The notes under the pieces are model-generated. The model was not told where the DNA came from. It ran no database searches and worked only from the letters and a program-made list of their open reading frames with translations. A DNA stretch of 64,000 bases from Vanessa cardui (taxonomy: Eukaryota > Arthropoda > Insecta > Lepidoptera > Nymphalidae), in the NCBI RefSeq assembly GCF_905220365.1, contig NC_061126.1, positions 3,224,001 to 3,288,000 on the forward strand, in the 5' to 3' direction. Shown piece after piece: positions 23,273 through 36,500 of the stretch. Numbering within the stretch: position 1 is the first letter of the stretch; each line of letters opens with the position of its first letter. Made by a program: the position numbers and the translations under genes.

Positions 23273-25430
23273 AATTCCAAGTATATTTGCAATTTAAAAG
23301 TACTATATTTCATACTCGAGTTACATTGGTTATATTTAAAACAAATGATATGATGAAATTGTATTAAAAGTTAACAAATTATATTTAATACAATTAATTA
23401 ACATTGTAAGTATGTTTTGTAATGAAAAACTGAAACATATGTTTCTTGATACATGTATTAAGATTAATATATCATTACAATTACTAATGATTTGCTCGAA
23501 TAAAAAAATGCGTTTAAAAATAATTAATTACTTGTACGGCGAGTTTTTTGTTCGATTAAGAAGTAGAGCAATAACAATTGAAAGTAAATATTGTATTTGC
23601 GAGTATATAACCCATATGATTATTACATTTCATTTTACTTTAGTACGGCACATAAAAGGAGGGTACGGGTATGTGAATTTATTTATTATTTTAAGTATTT
23701 ATTCTGAAAAAAAACAGATTAACTTATCTTACGCACCCTCACTTAGTTAACGGAACAGCCTTTATATGTAATTAAATTGTTGTATGTTTTTAATCGCTAC
23801 AAAAGTGGGTATTCTTTAAAACATATTTTGAGAGTTGAGACTGAAACAAGTTAACTGAGTTTGTATTTTTTTATATCAGATATTAAACTCTTACAAAGTT
23901 GTGTTCCATTGAAAGTAATTTTATTTGCAAATTTAAACATCTATACTAATGTTAACTTTATAACGCTGAATGGTATTTTTGTTTTGCTGGACGCGCTAAT
24001 CTCAGGAACTACTTGGTTCGATTTGAATAAAGATTTCGATATTATATGGACAGCAAATTTATCGTGGGAGGCTATATTGTAGACCTGTAGGAACGGGGGA
24101 AATTCATTCATTTTGAGTGCTTCCGTTGCCTCTTCTGTGTAAACGGTTATCGTTTCGCAAAAATCATATACAACAGCTTTTTTAATATATATTATTCACT
24201 GTATTAGTTCAATTTAAACTAGAATAAATCAGATAGTATATCTAAAATCTTTTATTTAAATTTTATACACATTTTAACAAATGAATATGAATATATATAT
24301 AATAAAACTAAAGTCATTTGCCTTACAATAGTTTTATTATCTGTGTTGATTTTTTATCTGTGGCAATATACGTGTGAATTATTTGTGTGTCATTTCCCAC
24401 CTTTTATAATAAATGCAAACATAAATGTAGGACAATGTTTGATGTTCTCGTAATAATATAAAGATTGATATTCTCTTGACCGATTTCACGGCAACGGACA
24501 TTAGCAAACTGCATAGAAGATATTATAGTGCTCAAGCGAATGCGCATTTACTATCCTTTCTGTTTCACAATTACATGGGTCGGAAATTGAGGCACAAGAC
24601 TATAGGAGACAAAATACGTTAAAAGCTAGCAGGTTCATACTCAGGACCACGGTATTTGTAGCCTTATATGCCACTAGACTTTAGAGTCTGTGTATGTAAT
24701 ATATATGGTAGGGCGGTAAAAATATTGTTACCTTTAAAATCGTTTTACATTATTCATCAGTCACATCTTATATAAGCATAGACTTGTAAGTAATTTACAT
24801 GCATAAAGACCTTTCAATTATTGATAATAAATAAATTATTTTTTTAATAAATTAGTATGCAGTACTAAAGCCGGAGCGGTCAATTATATAATAAAAATAC
24901 TTTATTTTTTTTTGAGATATTTTCGTGATCAAATCTAATTATTGTATTAAGAAGGTCATTTGACTGCGCTTTTTTTTAATTTGGTACAATAATTCTAAGG
25001 AGTACATACTTTACGGTTAGTTAACTAATGAAATATATATGACGCTATAAAAATAATTTACAATTATAGCATTTAAATGTACAACGTGGTCAAATATAAC
25101 CAAAATCAAATACATTTTTGACTGTCCGCTTCATGAGAGATGACTGACGACTTTTGTAAACATAAACTTACTCAATTTTTTATTCATAACATCTTCACGA
25201 AATACGGATGTCTATTCGTATTTCAAAATCTAAACCTAATTATTTAATCTATATGCTATGAAATTTGTTTCTTATCTTTTAATTGATGTATGTACAATCT
25301 GTGAGAAACGCGGTTTTTTCTCAAACGCGAGCTACGAGTATCAAATAATGGCGTGACGTAACGGTGTGGTTTATTGTTATAATTTAATATTTTCACATGA
25401 GGCCTACTTTTTAGTTACCTAATTTACATA
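23273..25430. other. intergenic, no supported gene
   Basis: AT-rich. The longest open frames, 23412-23750 and 23861-24082, show no motif and have AT-driven composition (many Ile, Lys, Tyr), so I treat them as chance. No clear repeat copy was identified except a possible old SINE piece near 24580-24680. Confidence 0.4.
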
Positions 25431-25470
25431 TTACTGGTGAAAACTGGTGTTAACTGGTGAAAACTGGTTG
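25431..25470. repeat. 10-bp tandem repeat (NNACTGGTGN x4)
   Basis: Four consecutive ten-base units share ACTGGTG or ACTGGTT: TTACTGGTGA, AAACTGGTGT, TAACTGGTGA, AAACTGGTTG. It lies 15 bp left of the large foldback. Confidence 0.8.
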
Positions 25471-25484
25471 ACATTCGTAGTTAC

Positions 25485-25629
25485 AAAGAAAAATGTTATC
25501 ATTGGTGATTGTAAATATTGCAATAAATTATTTGAATCTGATGTTACATAACACTCAAATAATTTATTTACATCAGATTCCAATAATTTCTTGCTATATT
25601 GACAATAACCAATGATAAAATTTTTCTTT
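25485..25629. repeat. foldback: 60-bp imperfect inverted repeat, 25-bp loop
   Basis: Arms 25485-25544 and 25570-25629 pair with about six mismatches in 60 positions. Arm one begins AAAGAAAAATG and ends GAATCTGATGT. There is no coding frame. The structure fits a foldback or MITE-type element or a hairpin RNA source. Confidence 0.8.
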
Positions 25630-26380
25630 TGGTTTGGTTTGATTTTTGGGTTGGTTGGGAATTAGCTTCTATCAAGTAGAACTGGCATCAAAACGTAGTA
25701 GTAGTAGTCTATTATGAAACAACTATATATAAGTTTAATATATAATACATACCCATGTAGGAATCTCAACGACTCTTTATCATCTATATATTATTGTAAG
25801 TAAATAAATCTTATGATGACATGACATGATGAATATACGAGTATATGATGCTATTTTAGTGTATAAGCAAAGTTAAAAATCGAGGGTCTCTTATTATAAA
25901 AATACTATTTTTTTTTCAAAAATAAAGGAGTTCTTAGGTAACAAACATAAAAAATATATACAAACGAATATATTAATATGTGTAGGTGTCACAAATATAA
26001 ACGAACCTTTTTTTTTAAATGAACAATATAGAATCATTAAATGAGTTTAATTTTAGGTTAATGGCAAAATGTGAAAGGGTTTAGGCCATTTAAATCTAGC
26101 ACATTTGTATTATAAAATTGATACAAAGCTTTTTTTATGAAAGAAGCAGTTGTGTATTTTTTACCGTCATTGTAAATTATAGTAGACCGCGCGGCACTCG
26201 TACGTAATCATCATAAAAAGTATGATCTGGCTGAACAGTTGAAAACCATTTCGACACAGATCGTGGTAACAGTGAAACGGTAATTACAGCGTAATATTAT
26301 TGAGGCAATTTGCTTTTGGTCTTTGACTTTGACATTATAAATGACAAACTACCTACATATTTATAAACTTAATTTTTTTT

Positions 26381-26645
26381 TATGGTATCGGTTGGCGGAC
26401 GAGCATATGGGCCACCTGATGGTAAGTGGTCACCATTACCCATAGACAATGACGCTGTAAGAAATATCGTAACTATTCTTTAAATCGTCAATGCGCCACT
26501 AACCTTGTGCCTGTAGTTACAGTGGCTCACGCACCCTTCAAACCGGAACACAACAATATTGAGTACTCTTGTTTGGCGGTAGAATAACTGATTGTGGGTG
26601 GTACCTACCCAGACGGGCTTGCACAAAGCCCTACCACCAAGAAAA
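26381..26645 (+). repeat. family B repeat
   Basis: Near full length: starts GGTTGGCGGACGAGCATATGG and ends GCACAAAGCCCTACCACCAAG. It matches the family order throughout, with a short internal deletion. Confidence 0.8.
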
Positions 26646-27034
26646 TACAACATTCTTTACTTTTTATTAATTCTGTATTCACTTCCAGATCAATTTAAGA
26701 ATTCTAAAAATGATACGCTTAAAGTTGTACGTGTGTAAACTATAAGTAGTTTGTAGTGTATAAGTACACACACATGCGACTTTTGGTAGTACGTATATTA
26801 TAATTTTTTTCAAACATCTGACGGGTAAGCGTTATGAGGAAAATGCTTTATGAATATTAATAGTATATTTTGATATAGTTAAACTATCTGGGTCGACTTT
26901 TTACGCCGGGAAATGAAAGGGTTATCACTTCCCAGGGGATAGTTAATAAAATATGTAACACAATCCGTCATCAACGTAAAAAATTGTGAACTGTTTGATA
27001 TTAACAAATACTGTTTTTATTTTATGGCGACTTT

Positions 27035-27136
27035 GGTACTTTTGTTGACAGACGTTAGAATTTTTTTTTACAATTCGAAAGGACTTTTGTTGACAGTTTT
27101 GTTGGAAGTTAGAATGCTTTTTTTTTACAATTCCAA
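27035..27136 (+). repeat. short direct duplication upstream of the DUF4789 gene
   Basis: Two adjacent related blocks (27035-27079 and 27080-27136) both carry ACTTTTGTTGACAG, GTTAGAA, a T-run and TTTACAATTC in the same order. They lie about 450 bp upstream of the start codon. Confidence 0.6.
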
Positions 27137-27480
27137 ATTTGAAATTGATGCTTGCATTTTGGAACTATTCAAAGAAATCAGGATTTATACAATATTCCTT
27201 CCTTTTTAAGGTTAAATTAAGATCTGTGTCAATAAAATTACTTGTGAAAATAAAAAAAGCCATAGAAAAAGAAAAAAAAAATTCATAAAAACAATGCGAT
27301 GCGTTAAGTAATCTCAACCTTTCTTTCTTAGCTGATCTGCTGATGTCGATGAAATTATTAGAGTAGATCGAGGAAGCACCTGAGCCGGAACAATTTGTGA
27401 TCTAAGAGTTATTTGAAAGTGAATCACGGAAATGACGATGTGTAAAATGAAATAAAACCGTTACTTAAAAATTTTAATAC

Positions 27481-27488
27481 TATAAAAG
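27481..27488 (+). promoter_or_regulatory. candidate TATA box of the DUF4789 gene
   Basis: TATAAAAG lies 97 bp before the ATG at 27585. About 30 bp further on, sequence around 27501-27515 (TCTAGTGAAC) could hold the initiation site. This is inferred from spacing only. Confidence 0.4.
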
Positions 27489-27584
27489 AGTGTTTATTTG
27501 TCTAGTGAACGGTAACACTTAACAATAACTGGAATGATACAGAAATGTGATTGTGTTTAAAAAACTAAAGTAGTATTTACTGAA

Positions 27585-30500
27585 ATGGCTACCTGGGTGT
27601 GGTTGGCTGCTTTATTCTGCGGATGTCAGGCGGCAGTGTTGCCACCACCTTGGGCTGATGTGAGAAGGAATCCTTGCGCCGCTCATCCAAGAGGATGGTT
27701 GATGCTGTATTGGCCATCAGATGGAAAATGCTATACAATATACAAGGTAATTTTTTAATTAAATTCTCATTGTTTTTTTTTTTAATTTAACTATTTATAA
27801 ACTGTACCCATGGACTGTAATGTTATTCTACAAGAACAAATCAGCTAGCTCACCAAAATACACGGTAGGACAGAAAGCTGTATGCTACATTGACGTAAAT
27901 AATTTTAATATATAAAGGATACATATATCAAAATTGCGTGTATTAGGTAAGATTCGATATTTGAATAGCATTGCATTATTATTAATGTTAACGAGAGCAA
28001 AATATTCTTCGAATATATTATAACTAGCGATCCGGTATGGTACCCACTTCGTATGGTAGCAATTTTATGTATATATTTATTGGCTCACTATTAGAAAACT
28101 TATGTGTACTGCTAATACGGTAAAAGGCTGTAATGTTTTGTCATAACTTTCAATTTACTGTGCATTTTTAAATGATTATTTCCACAAGAATCTAATGATA
28201 CGGAATTAGAAAACAAAAAAAGAGTCAAATGAAATTGGAAAAGTTGTTCACAAGTGATCAAGTTAACCAGGAATTCATTGATATAAATATATATATTTTT
28301 TTCATAAAGGGTTGTAATATGTACACTCTCGTATATATTAGCGTATATTAGTTATGATATTTTGGTGGTTCTTACTTATCGGTGGTTGGTATTAATGTTT
28401 AATCGTAAGCATTGCCGATTATGGGATTTAAATTGTTACATCGCATGTGACTGTACTCATCGTATAACCTTTCACGCCGGAATACAATAACAGAACGTAT
28501 GTATGTGTTTATGTGTATATGTGTGTGTGGTATAGGTAGTGCTGAGAATTTATGGTTATTATAGCACGTTTGAATTTGTGATTTTGTACAATTGGATTTT
28601 CTCTCGCCCTACAAGGTAGTTTGCTCACTCGATTTCATATAACTTATAAATTATATAAAGTCGCGTTTATATATCTGTCCATTTATTTGGTACGCTCTGT
28701 AGATATTAAACGTTTTGTTATATTTCGTTTAGATGTTATGACAGGTATTTTGTATGTGAAGAAAAGTAATATCGAGTTTGTACAGTGTGTAACACGAGGC
28801 ATATTAGATTTTTATGAAGACCAAACCTATCGTATGACTTACAAAAAGTTAAATATTTTTAAAAACCCTTAATAAAAATATTCTAATATAATTGTGAAAG
28901 TAACTTTCTCTATGTATCTGTCTCGTTTATAACTACTAACCCGAGTTTGATAAAATTTTATATGAAGTAAGTTTGAACTCTAAGGAAGGTAGCCTACCTC
29001 AGCGCGAGCGAAGCCGAGCGTGACAACTAATCGTATACATTGCATTTAATTTTACAACCTATAGAATTATTATAGAATTAAAATACATTTAGAATTATTG
29101 TCTTCTTTATTTTATTGTTTTTATAAAAAGTTTAAAGAAAGAAACAGGATAGATTCTTGACAAAAGATTAGAAAGATTTTTGTTAAGCGTTTGACACATA
29201 ATGTCGCAAAAGTGGCTCTAAAACAAATACGGTAAATTTTGATACCGGTCTGGTCGGCTTTTTCATGAGTTAAGGACCGTGACCGATCGATTGCTTATAC
29301 GCCGTCTCTCACTGACCCACTGAACTTATTTTGCTCATTTCATAATGTCTCTGGTATGCAAACATTTTGGTAAGTTATAAATGATTCGATGAGAGTGTGT
29401 GATTAGCAAAACAAAATATTGCTGATATTATATTTGAACCCTTATAACATAGGGCTCTTACAAGCCTTAGCTTATATGAGCCGAGATGGTCCAGTGGCTA
29501 CAAAGCGTGTATCTTAACAGGTAATTGGGGGTTCAGTCTTAGACAAACACGACTGAATTTTTAACGTGCGTAATTTGTGGTTACATTTCATTTCATGCAT
29601 GCATCATAATCGTTAAGAAACCTGCATGTGTGGATTTACATCAAAAACTTTTAAACCGTCATGGCGTTTTGCCAGATTTACGTCACATGAAATTGTTATC
29701 AATGGCACAAAAAAAATTATCATTAAATTCGACCAAACGACTATAGACAATGAGATGGCCCAGTAGTTAGAACACGTGCATATTACGCATGATTGCGGGT
29801 TCAAACCCAGGCAAGCACCACTGAATATTCATGAGCTTTATTTGTGTTTATAATTAATCTAGTGCTCGACGTGGTTGAATGAGCTCCAAACCTTCTCCTC
29901 GAAGAGATAGGAGGTTTAAGACTTAGAGGCTGACTTTATATTGTCCATATGAATTAAAGTCAAATTAGTTTTTCGAAATTATTTAAAGAATATATTTAAA
30001 GAAAGTACCGTAAAAATCGTGACCGTGTTGAAGTTGACAATAATTCTAGCAACATATGCTTTTGATTTACAATTCCAATTCTCTAGGCGGAAAATAGAAA
30101 CTCTGTTGGTATTGGATTAGCTGGGGTTTAGTGAAATATGTATCATCACTCAAAATAAAAGAATATGTAGATGATAAAAAATCATGGAATTATTATTAGT
30201 TAATCATCATACAGGGTATATAAATTTAATACTATATAGTCCATCTAGTGATTTGAAATAAGTAAATATTGAGATTTTATTTGGTCTTTTTGTTAGATAG
30301 ATTCTAACAAAAAGACCAAATAAAATCTCAATATCAAAAATAAAATCTCACCCTTTAGAAGTTGAGAATCTATTTTATTCGAGTTTTGAAACTTTCAGAA
30401 AGGTATCTGTGTCCCATTGTTACGGGGAGGCCTGAGGAAACGTTAGGCTTCCTACTTCTCGGCGGCCAGAGGCAAGTCCTATCTTGTAAGCCCAGTGCGT

Positions 30501-33500
30501 CAGGGCTGACCTCTGAGACTCAATTAAAAATGATCCTTGTATTTCCCTGAGTACTGGAAATAATTTCATCATTAAAAACGTAATTTATTCGCTAATCCAT
30601 AATTAATGTTAAAGATTATTAAGATTTCCATCCTTTGTAGATCACCTTAATTCAATTTTAAAGTTGTTAATCTTGCTTTATTAAACTTGCGATTGGAATA
30701 CCCTATTGGAACACCCTATTTATTCATAAGAATTATTAGCATTAATTATTTAAGTACATACAAATATGAATTGAAAATAGTTACTGCATAAATCTTGATC
30801 GCGTGTAATGGTGGCAAGAATGTTAGCAGCATGAATCGCAATTCTGATCCTCTGCGCAAAAAACGAACCAGCCCTATCAACAGTGGGGGTAATAAGGCGA
30901 GGTGTTATACTTTTAATGAAGGTTTTATACTATTTAATTAGATAAACGCTCGTAACAGACATTTCCATGGAAATGTTCAGTAAGAATTTCTGTACACGTA
31001 TAATGCTTGTTTATAATATAATTAAGATGAAATATGTAAATATGGTTTACAGTTACGTAGATAGTTCACGTTTACGTAATTTTCGCTTCAACATTACATT
31101 TCCGAGGTAATAGGGTTGTTCTTATCTTCCGTTTGATCTTATGCCCTTCGTAATAAGGTTTAAAACGTCTTAACGTTTGGTCTTTACATCCGAGATTATT
31201 TTTACACGCACACGTGACGATAACGCAAAAAAGTGTATGTTTTATGTAAATGTGATTATTATCTAAAACGATGTTTAAAATAATTCTGATTTATTTTTAT
31301 TAGTGAACTTTAATGTTATAAACAAAATAACTTAGATGGTATATTATATAATTTTCTATTATAACATGTTTATGTTATAAAGGCTCGTTATATTCGTATT
31401 CTAAACAATCGTGAACCATTCTTTGATTGGCGTTTTTTGTTTTTTTAAATATTTGTATGAAGACCTCTAGTATATCATTACATAGTATAAAACAAAGTCA
31501 CTTACCGCTGTCTGTCTATATGTATGCTTAGAATTTTGAAATTATACTACGAATTATCACTTATACAATTATAAACATTAATTCAGCACATACTAAAAGT
31601 TCAGCTTATTAATTTTTGGTCATCACCAGACAAAGATAAATGCACTGTAAGAAATATTAAACATACCTTACATTGCCAATCCATCACCATCCTTAGGAAT
31701 TAAGTTGCTATACTCCTTGTGTTTGTGGAACACAGTGGTACTGACTACTGCTCTATGGCGGTAAAATATCTGAAGGATAAGTAACCCTATTACCAATAGG
31801 TAATTAATTAATTTCTTAATATTTATTAAGAATGTACTTTAGTAACAGCCTGTAAATTTCCCACTGCTGGGCTAAGGCCTCCTCTTCCTTTAAGGAGAGG
31901 ATTATGAACACATTCCACCACGCTGTTCCAATGCGGGCTGGTGGAATGCAGGATTCCTCACGATATTTTCCTTCACCGCCGAGCACGAGATGAATTATAT
32001 ACACAAATTATTCACATGAATATTAGCGGTGCTTCCTGGGTTTGAACCCGCAATCGTCGGTTAAGATGCACGCGTTCTAACCACTGGGCCATTTCAGCTC
32101 TTGAATGTACATTATTATTGAGGAATTTAATATCGTAATCGTTACCGATATCGTCTCACTGCGCTTGTAAAAGACCATATTATTCAGGTTCAAGGGTCGC
32201 ATTATGCAAGTCATACCCGATCGTAGCTTGAGATAAAACTAGACACCCATTTTATGTGTTGCTGAGCCTTAGGAACGTTCATTACAAATATTATTTCTCG
32301 TAAGCTTAAGATAACATGTAACATCGACGGAGTTTTGGAATATTTTTATTATTAGTTTTTGTACTAGTTTAATTTATTCATTCACCAGCTCGAGTTCCTA
32401 CAAGTTACTTGCTTATAAAATATCAGTAATAAAAAAAAGTTGATTATATAATCAATATGTTGTATATTTAACCTGGGAGGGTTCTTGGTGGTAGGGCTTT
32501 GTACAAGCCCGTCTGTGTAGGTACCACCCACTCATCAGTTATTCTACCGCCAAACATCAGTACTCAGTATTGTTGTGTTCCGGTTTGAAGAGTGAGTGAG
32601 TCAGTGTAACTACAGGCACAAGGGACATAATATCTTAGTTCCCAAGGGTGGTGGCGCATTGACGTTTTAAGGAATGGTTAATATTTCTTACAGCTTCATT
32701 ATCAATGGGTAATGGTGACCACTTACCATCAGGTGACCCGCGTGCTCGTCCGCCAACTTATACCATAAAAAAGGGCGTTCTTCGTAAGTGAATATTACTT
32801 GGAAATAAAATATACCAATTGGAATATGTATATATAAATAAATTATATTTTAAAGTTTCAATAATATTGATTATCTTGATCGATTTCAGCCATTGTGGCC
32901 ATACTCAATGAAAATGTCTTCTTGACTGATTGTCATAAATAAGAATTGCCGGAGACATTATAGTTGGTGTATTTTGATTTCTATTTATTTCATAATAAAC
33001 TAGGACGATAAATCCAATGCAACTGGAAAGTATTCAGGCGCAGGACAAAAAAAATTCTGCCTACTAAGAACTTCTCTACGGAAAGATCGGTTAACTTTTT
33101 AAATGATCCGGGGTTCCACTTTCCTTATAAGCTATTCATTTTATATTAATGAGATATCTGTATAATCCAAAATAAGAAAACGCATATTAAGTGTTTTTTG
33201 AGCACTCTTACAATATTGCATTAAACCTTTTGAGTTAGCAAACATAAAACATTGACAACACTTTAAAATCTGCATCTAATAATAATAAACGTACCCTACG
33301 TTTAAATCTTCAACATTTTTTGGAATCAGTCTAAATATAATTTCAAAGACATTAGGGTTTCGGTTCACGTAGAAGCGTTAACCGTATAAAGATTTTTATT
33401 CACGACGTGCATCGCTTAATAGCAGATTAAATCAGTTGTCAAAATTATTATTCATATAAATCTTATCTTTATTCAAATGCAGTAGCGGTTAGAATTTGTT

Positions 33501-36500
33501 GAATTTCGTTCAGAGCTTTCTCTCCTTGACTTGAATATGATTTCCGTAATATTACACTTAAACGTAGGCTTGTGTGTAATTACACAAATGTGTAATGAAT
33601 TTAATTAGTTCCTTATGTTGATGTTTGGGCAAACACCACCGTCTTTTCTTGGGTTTCAATTGTATCCATAACTGATCTCGAAGTCGGAAGAAGAAAGTCT
33701 CGACGAAAAGGATCTTGAATAAGTCTGTCACATAAAATAAGAATAGAAGAGTATAAGGACCAGAGGGAACCTTTTTCAGGCATCAGGAATATTGTCTGGC
33801 TGTTTTGTTTTTAAAGGAGACACTTAAAAATTGTATTCTTAAATAATCTTCATATGTTGTATATATTTGGGCGCTTAGAAGTCATATTTCAATTTCAAAA
33901 AAGTTCATTGTAACTTAAATTGAAAGATGAAACTTTCAAAAGTTTTTACTTTAGTGAATAACAATCTGTGTAATATTTGATTCCAGAAAGGCCATCCGTG
34001 TCCAGACACCCAGGAGCTGAGTCCTGGGCGCCTGGGTGGTCGGACGGTGGCGGAGTGCAAGTGCCCGCCAGGTACTGCACAGCTCCCACACACCAAAACT
34101 TGCCACAAGCTGTTCCAACGTGGCCCTTGCCGGCACGGAGAATACTTCGCTCCTGTAGAAGAGTCTTTTAACATGCGAGGGTAGGTAAGCATCTGGACTC
34201 CAAGATAATTGTCAATAAATATACATATATATAATTGGTAATTGCATTGTATCAGACTTAATTATTATATGATAGTTTACTAAAAATAATTATAACATTT
34301 AAATGATGATTTTCTTGTAGGTAAATTACCTATACATCTCTAATCATCTAAATCATCATCTAATCATGTCATAACAGTATTGTATTGTTTTATTAAGTCA
34401 CATAGACCTAAAAACCCCTATTGACATTTAGAAAGAATTTAGACACTTGAGTCTCTTTCGTCAATTCTTCTCAGGTCCAAGATGTTTATTTCTAAACCGG
34501 TGTTAGAGTTTTGATTACAATTAAGCAAGTGTGACCCTTCTGTATCGAATTTTTTTAAACGCTTTTGTAATCATACTGCATGGAGTGAATAATAGAAGAT
34601 GTTCATGTAATGTAAGATCTTTCGTAACATCATCAATCGTTTAACTAGAAAAAATGAGGACAAGAATTTTCTGAGGTTGTGACTAATCCACTTCGTTTTA
34701 TATTCCAGTGAACGTCAAGGTATGTGCGTGAGGCCACAGCAGTGTGCGGACAAGACCTTGCTCTATTGGCCGCCTGATGGCCGTTGCTACTACAGACTGA
34801 CTCAGGGCCCATGTTACCCTGGATCTATATTGGATCTAGGGGCTGATGGTCTTGCTAATTGTACCGTTAGTCATTTTACTTTATACATATTTTGATCTAT
34901 TTATAGCTTTCTTTTCTTCATACGCTGTGGTTTCAATTTCCAATAGAAATTTTTTGTAAGTCCAATTAAAGAGATACCTATATCTATAGCTTGATAAACA
35001 ATTTTTGGTGTATCTAATATTTTAAAACCTAAGAATCAAATTATATAATTATACGCTGGTAACTTAGACATCAAATTTGTAGAGTATATCGAGAACAAAT
35101 AAAATATATCAATATGACAGGTTTTATAACAATAACCTGATTACGTTTAGATGGATATCTATCGAACAGTGAATAATTTTTATTTTTACGTGTTATAGAG
35201 AAGAAGCAGGGTAAAACAGAACATAAAAAACTTCAAGATTTGTTTGAAAATTTATAATAATCTTTTTGTTTTAAAATTAAATTTTGCTTCTAAGTTCATG
35301 GAGTCTCCATTTAAATATTTAAAATTATACACACTTTTCAGTGCACACCAGATAGTTCGCATTACTGGCGAGCAGATGGCGGATGCTACCCGCACTACTC
35401 TAAAGGGCCTTGCGAGAGAGGCCAGCTGTTCCTACCTGGTGCCAGGTGCGGCTGTGAAGCTCACCTACCACATTATCATAATGCCACTCAAGGATGTTAT
35501 GAACTTGGTGAGCCAGCTTCTAAATACTTACTTTGTGTATTTATTTTGGTTGACGGCGAAAGTATTTTTAAGAGGATGCCAAGCTAAGCTAGCTCACTAT
35601 TCAATATTGATAATATAGAATAATGCTGTTCTAGTAAACAGATATGTCATTAACGCGCAAAAAGTGAAGACTAGAAAACGTCCTAATTGGGACGTTTGCC
35701 TTTAGTCTTTTTATGTAGTAATATGTTATACGGTTGTAATACATAATAATTACGTAGTAATAAGTTTTGCGTAATTAAAAAATCTAGTTGTCCCTTTTTC
35801 TTATTGTTTTTTATTAGGCTATCCTTTTTACTTGTAACGAAATGTAAAATAAACGGTCCCCGGCGCGGCACACTTTTTTCTGTTGTTTAGTATGAGTATA
35901 ACATATCTGTTTATTAGAATATCATTGATATAGAAGAATATATATATTTTATTATCAAATTTCAGATTCCCTTGGTCCTTGCCCTAAGGGCCATGTTTTT
36001 GTCATATCCGAAGTTACCGGCAATGGGTCACGTGCCGAATGCAAGTGTAAAAACTTCCACGCTCGCGCGGACGACGGAGCTTGCTATCGACTTTACACAA
36101 GGGGCCCGTGCGGTCAGGACGAAATGATCTCTAGAGGAGGACGTTGTGTTAAGGTAAATATGGATGAGTTAAGTTTTGAATTTAATATAAAAAAGCGTAT
36201 TATAGAGGATGGTAAAGGCTTGATAACAGATAAGTTAGATCGCTTATATGACTAATATGTAAATTATGTCTGAGTTATGCATATTTCGAAAACAGAAATT
36301 TTATATTTCTATCTAGACTAAAACACATAAGTATGAATTTAACGTCTGTGTCAGTTTTTTATTATATTTATAACTAGCTTGAACATGCTAGCGGTTGAAC
36401 GTCCCGTGAAAAGCACAAGTGACAAGTGAAGTGCTTATTATTATCCATGCTCCATCCATTATTTGGAAATATATTTAAGGGAGTCTAGTTTCTAGAAATA

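Noticed and set aside
23412..23750. 112-residue plus-strand ORF
   Set aside because: AT-driven composition and no domain; adjacent frames are equally random.
33905..34192. Minus-strand 95- and 61-residue ORFs and a plus 64-residue ORF
   Set aside because: Shadows of DUF4789 exon 2.
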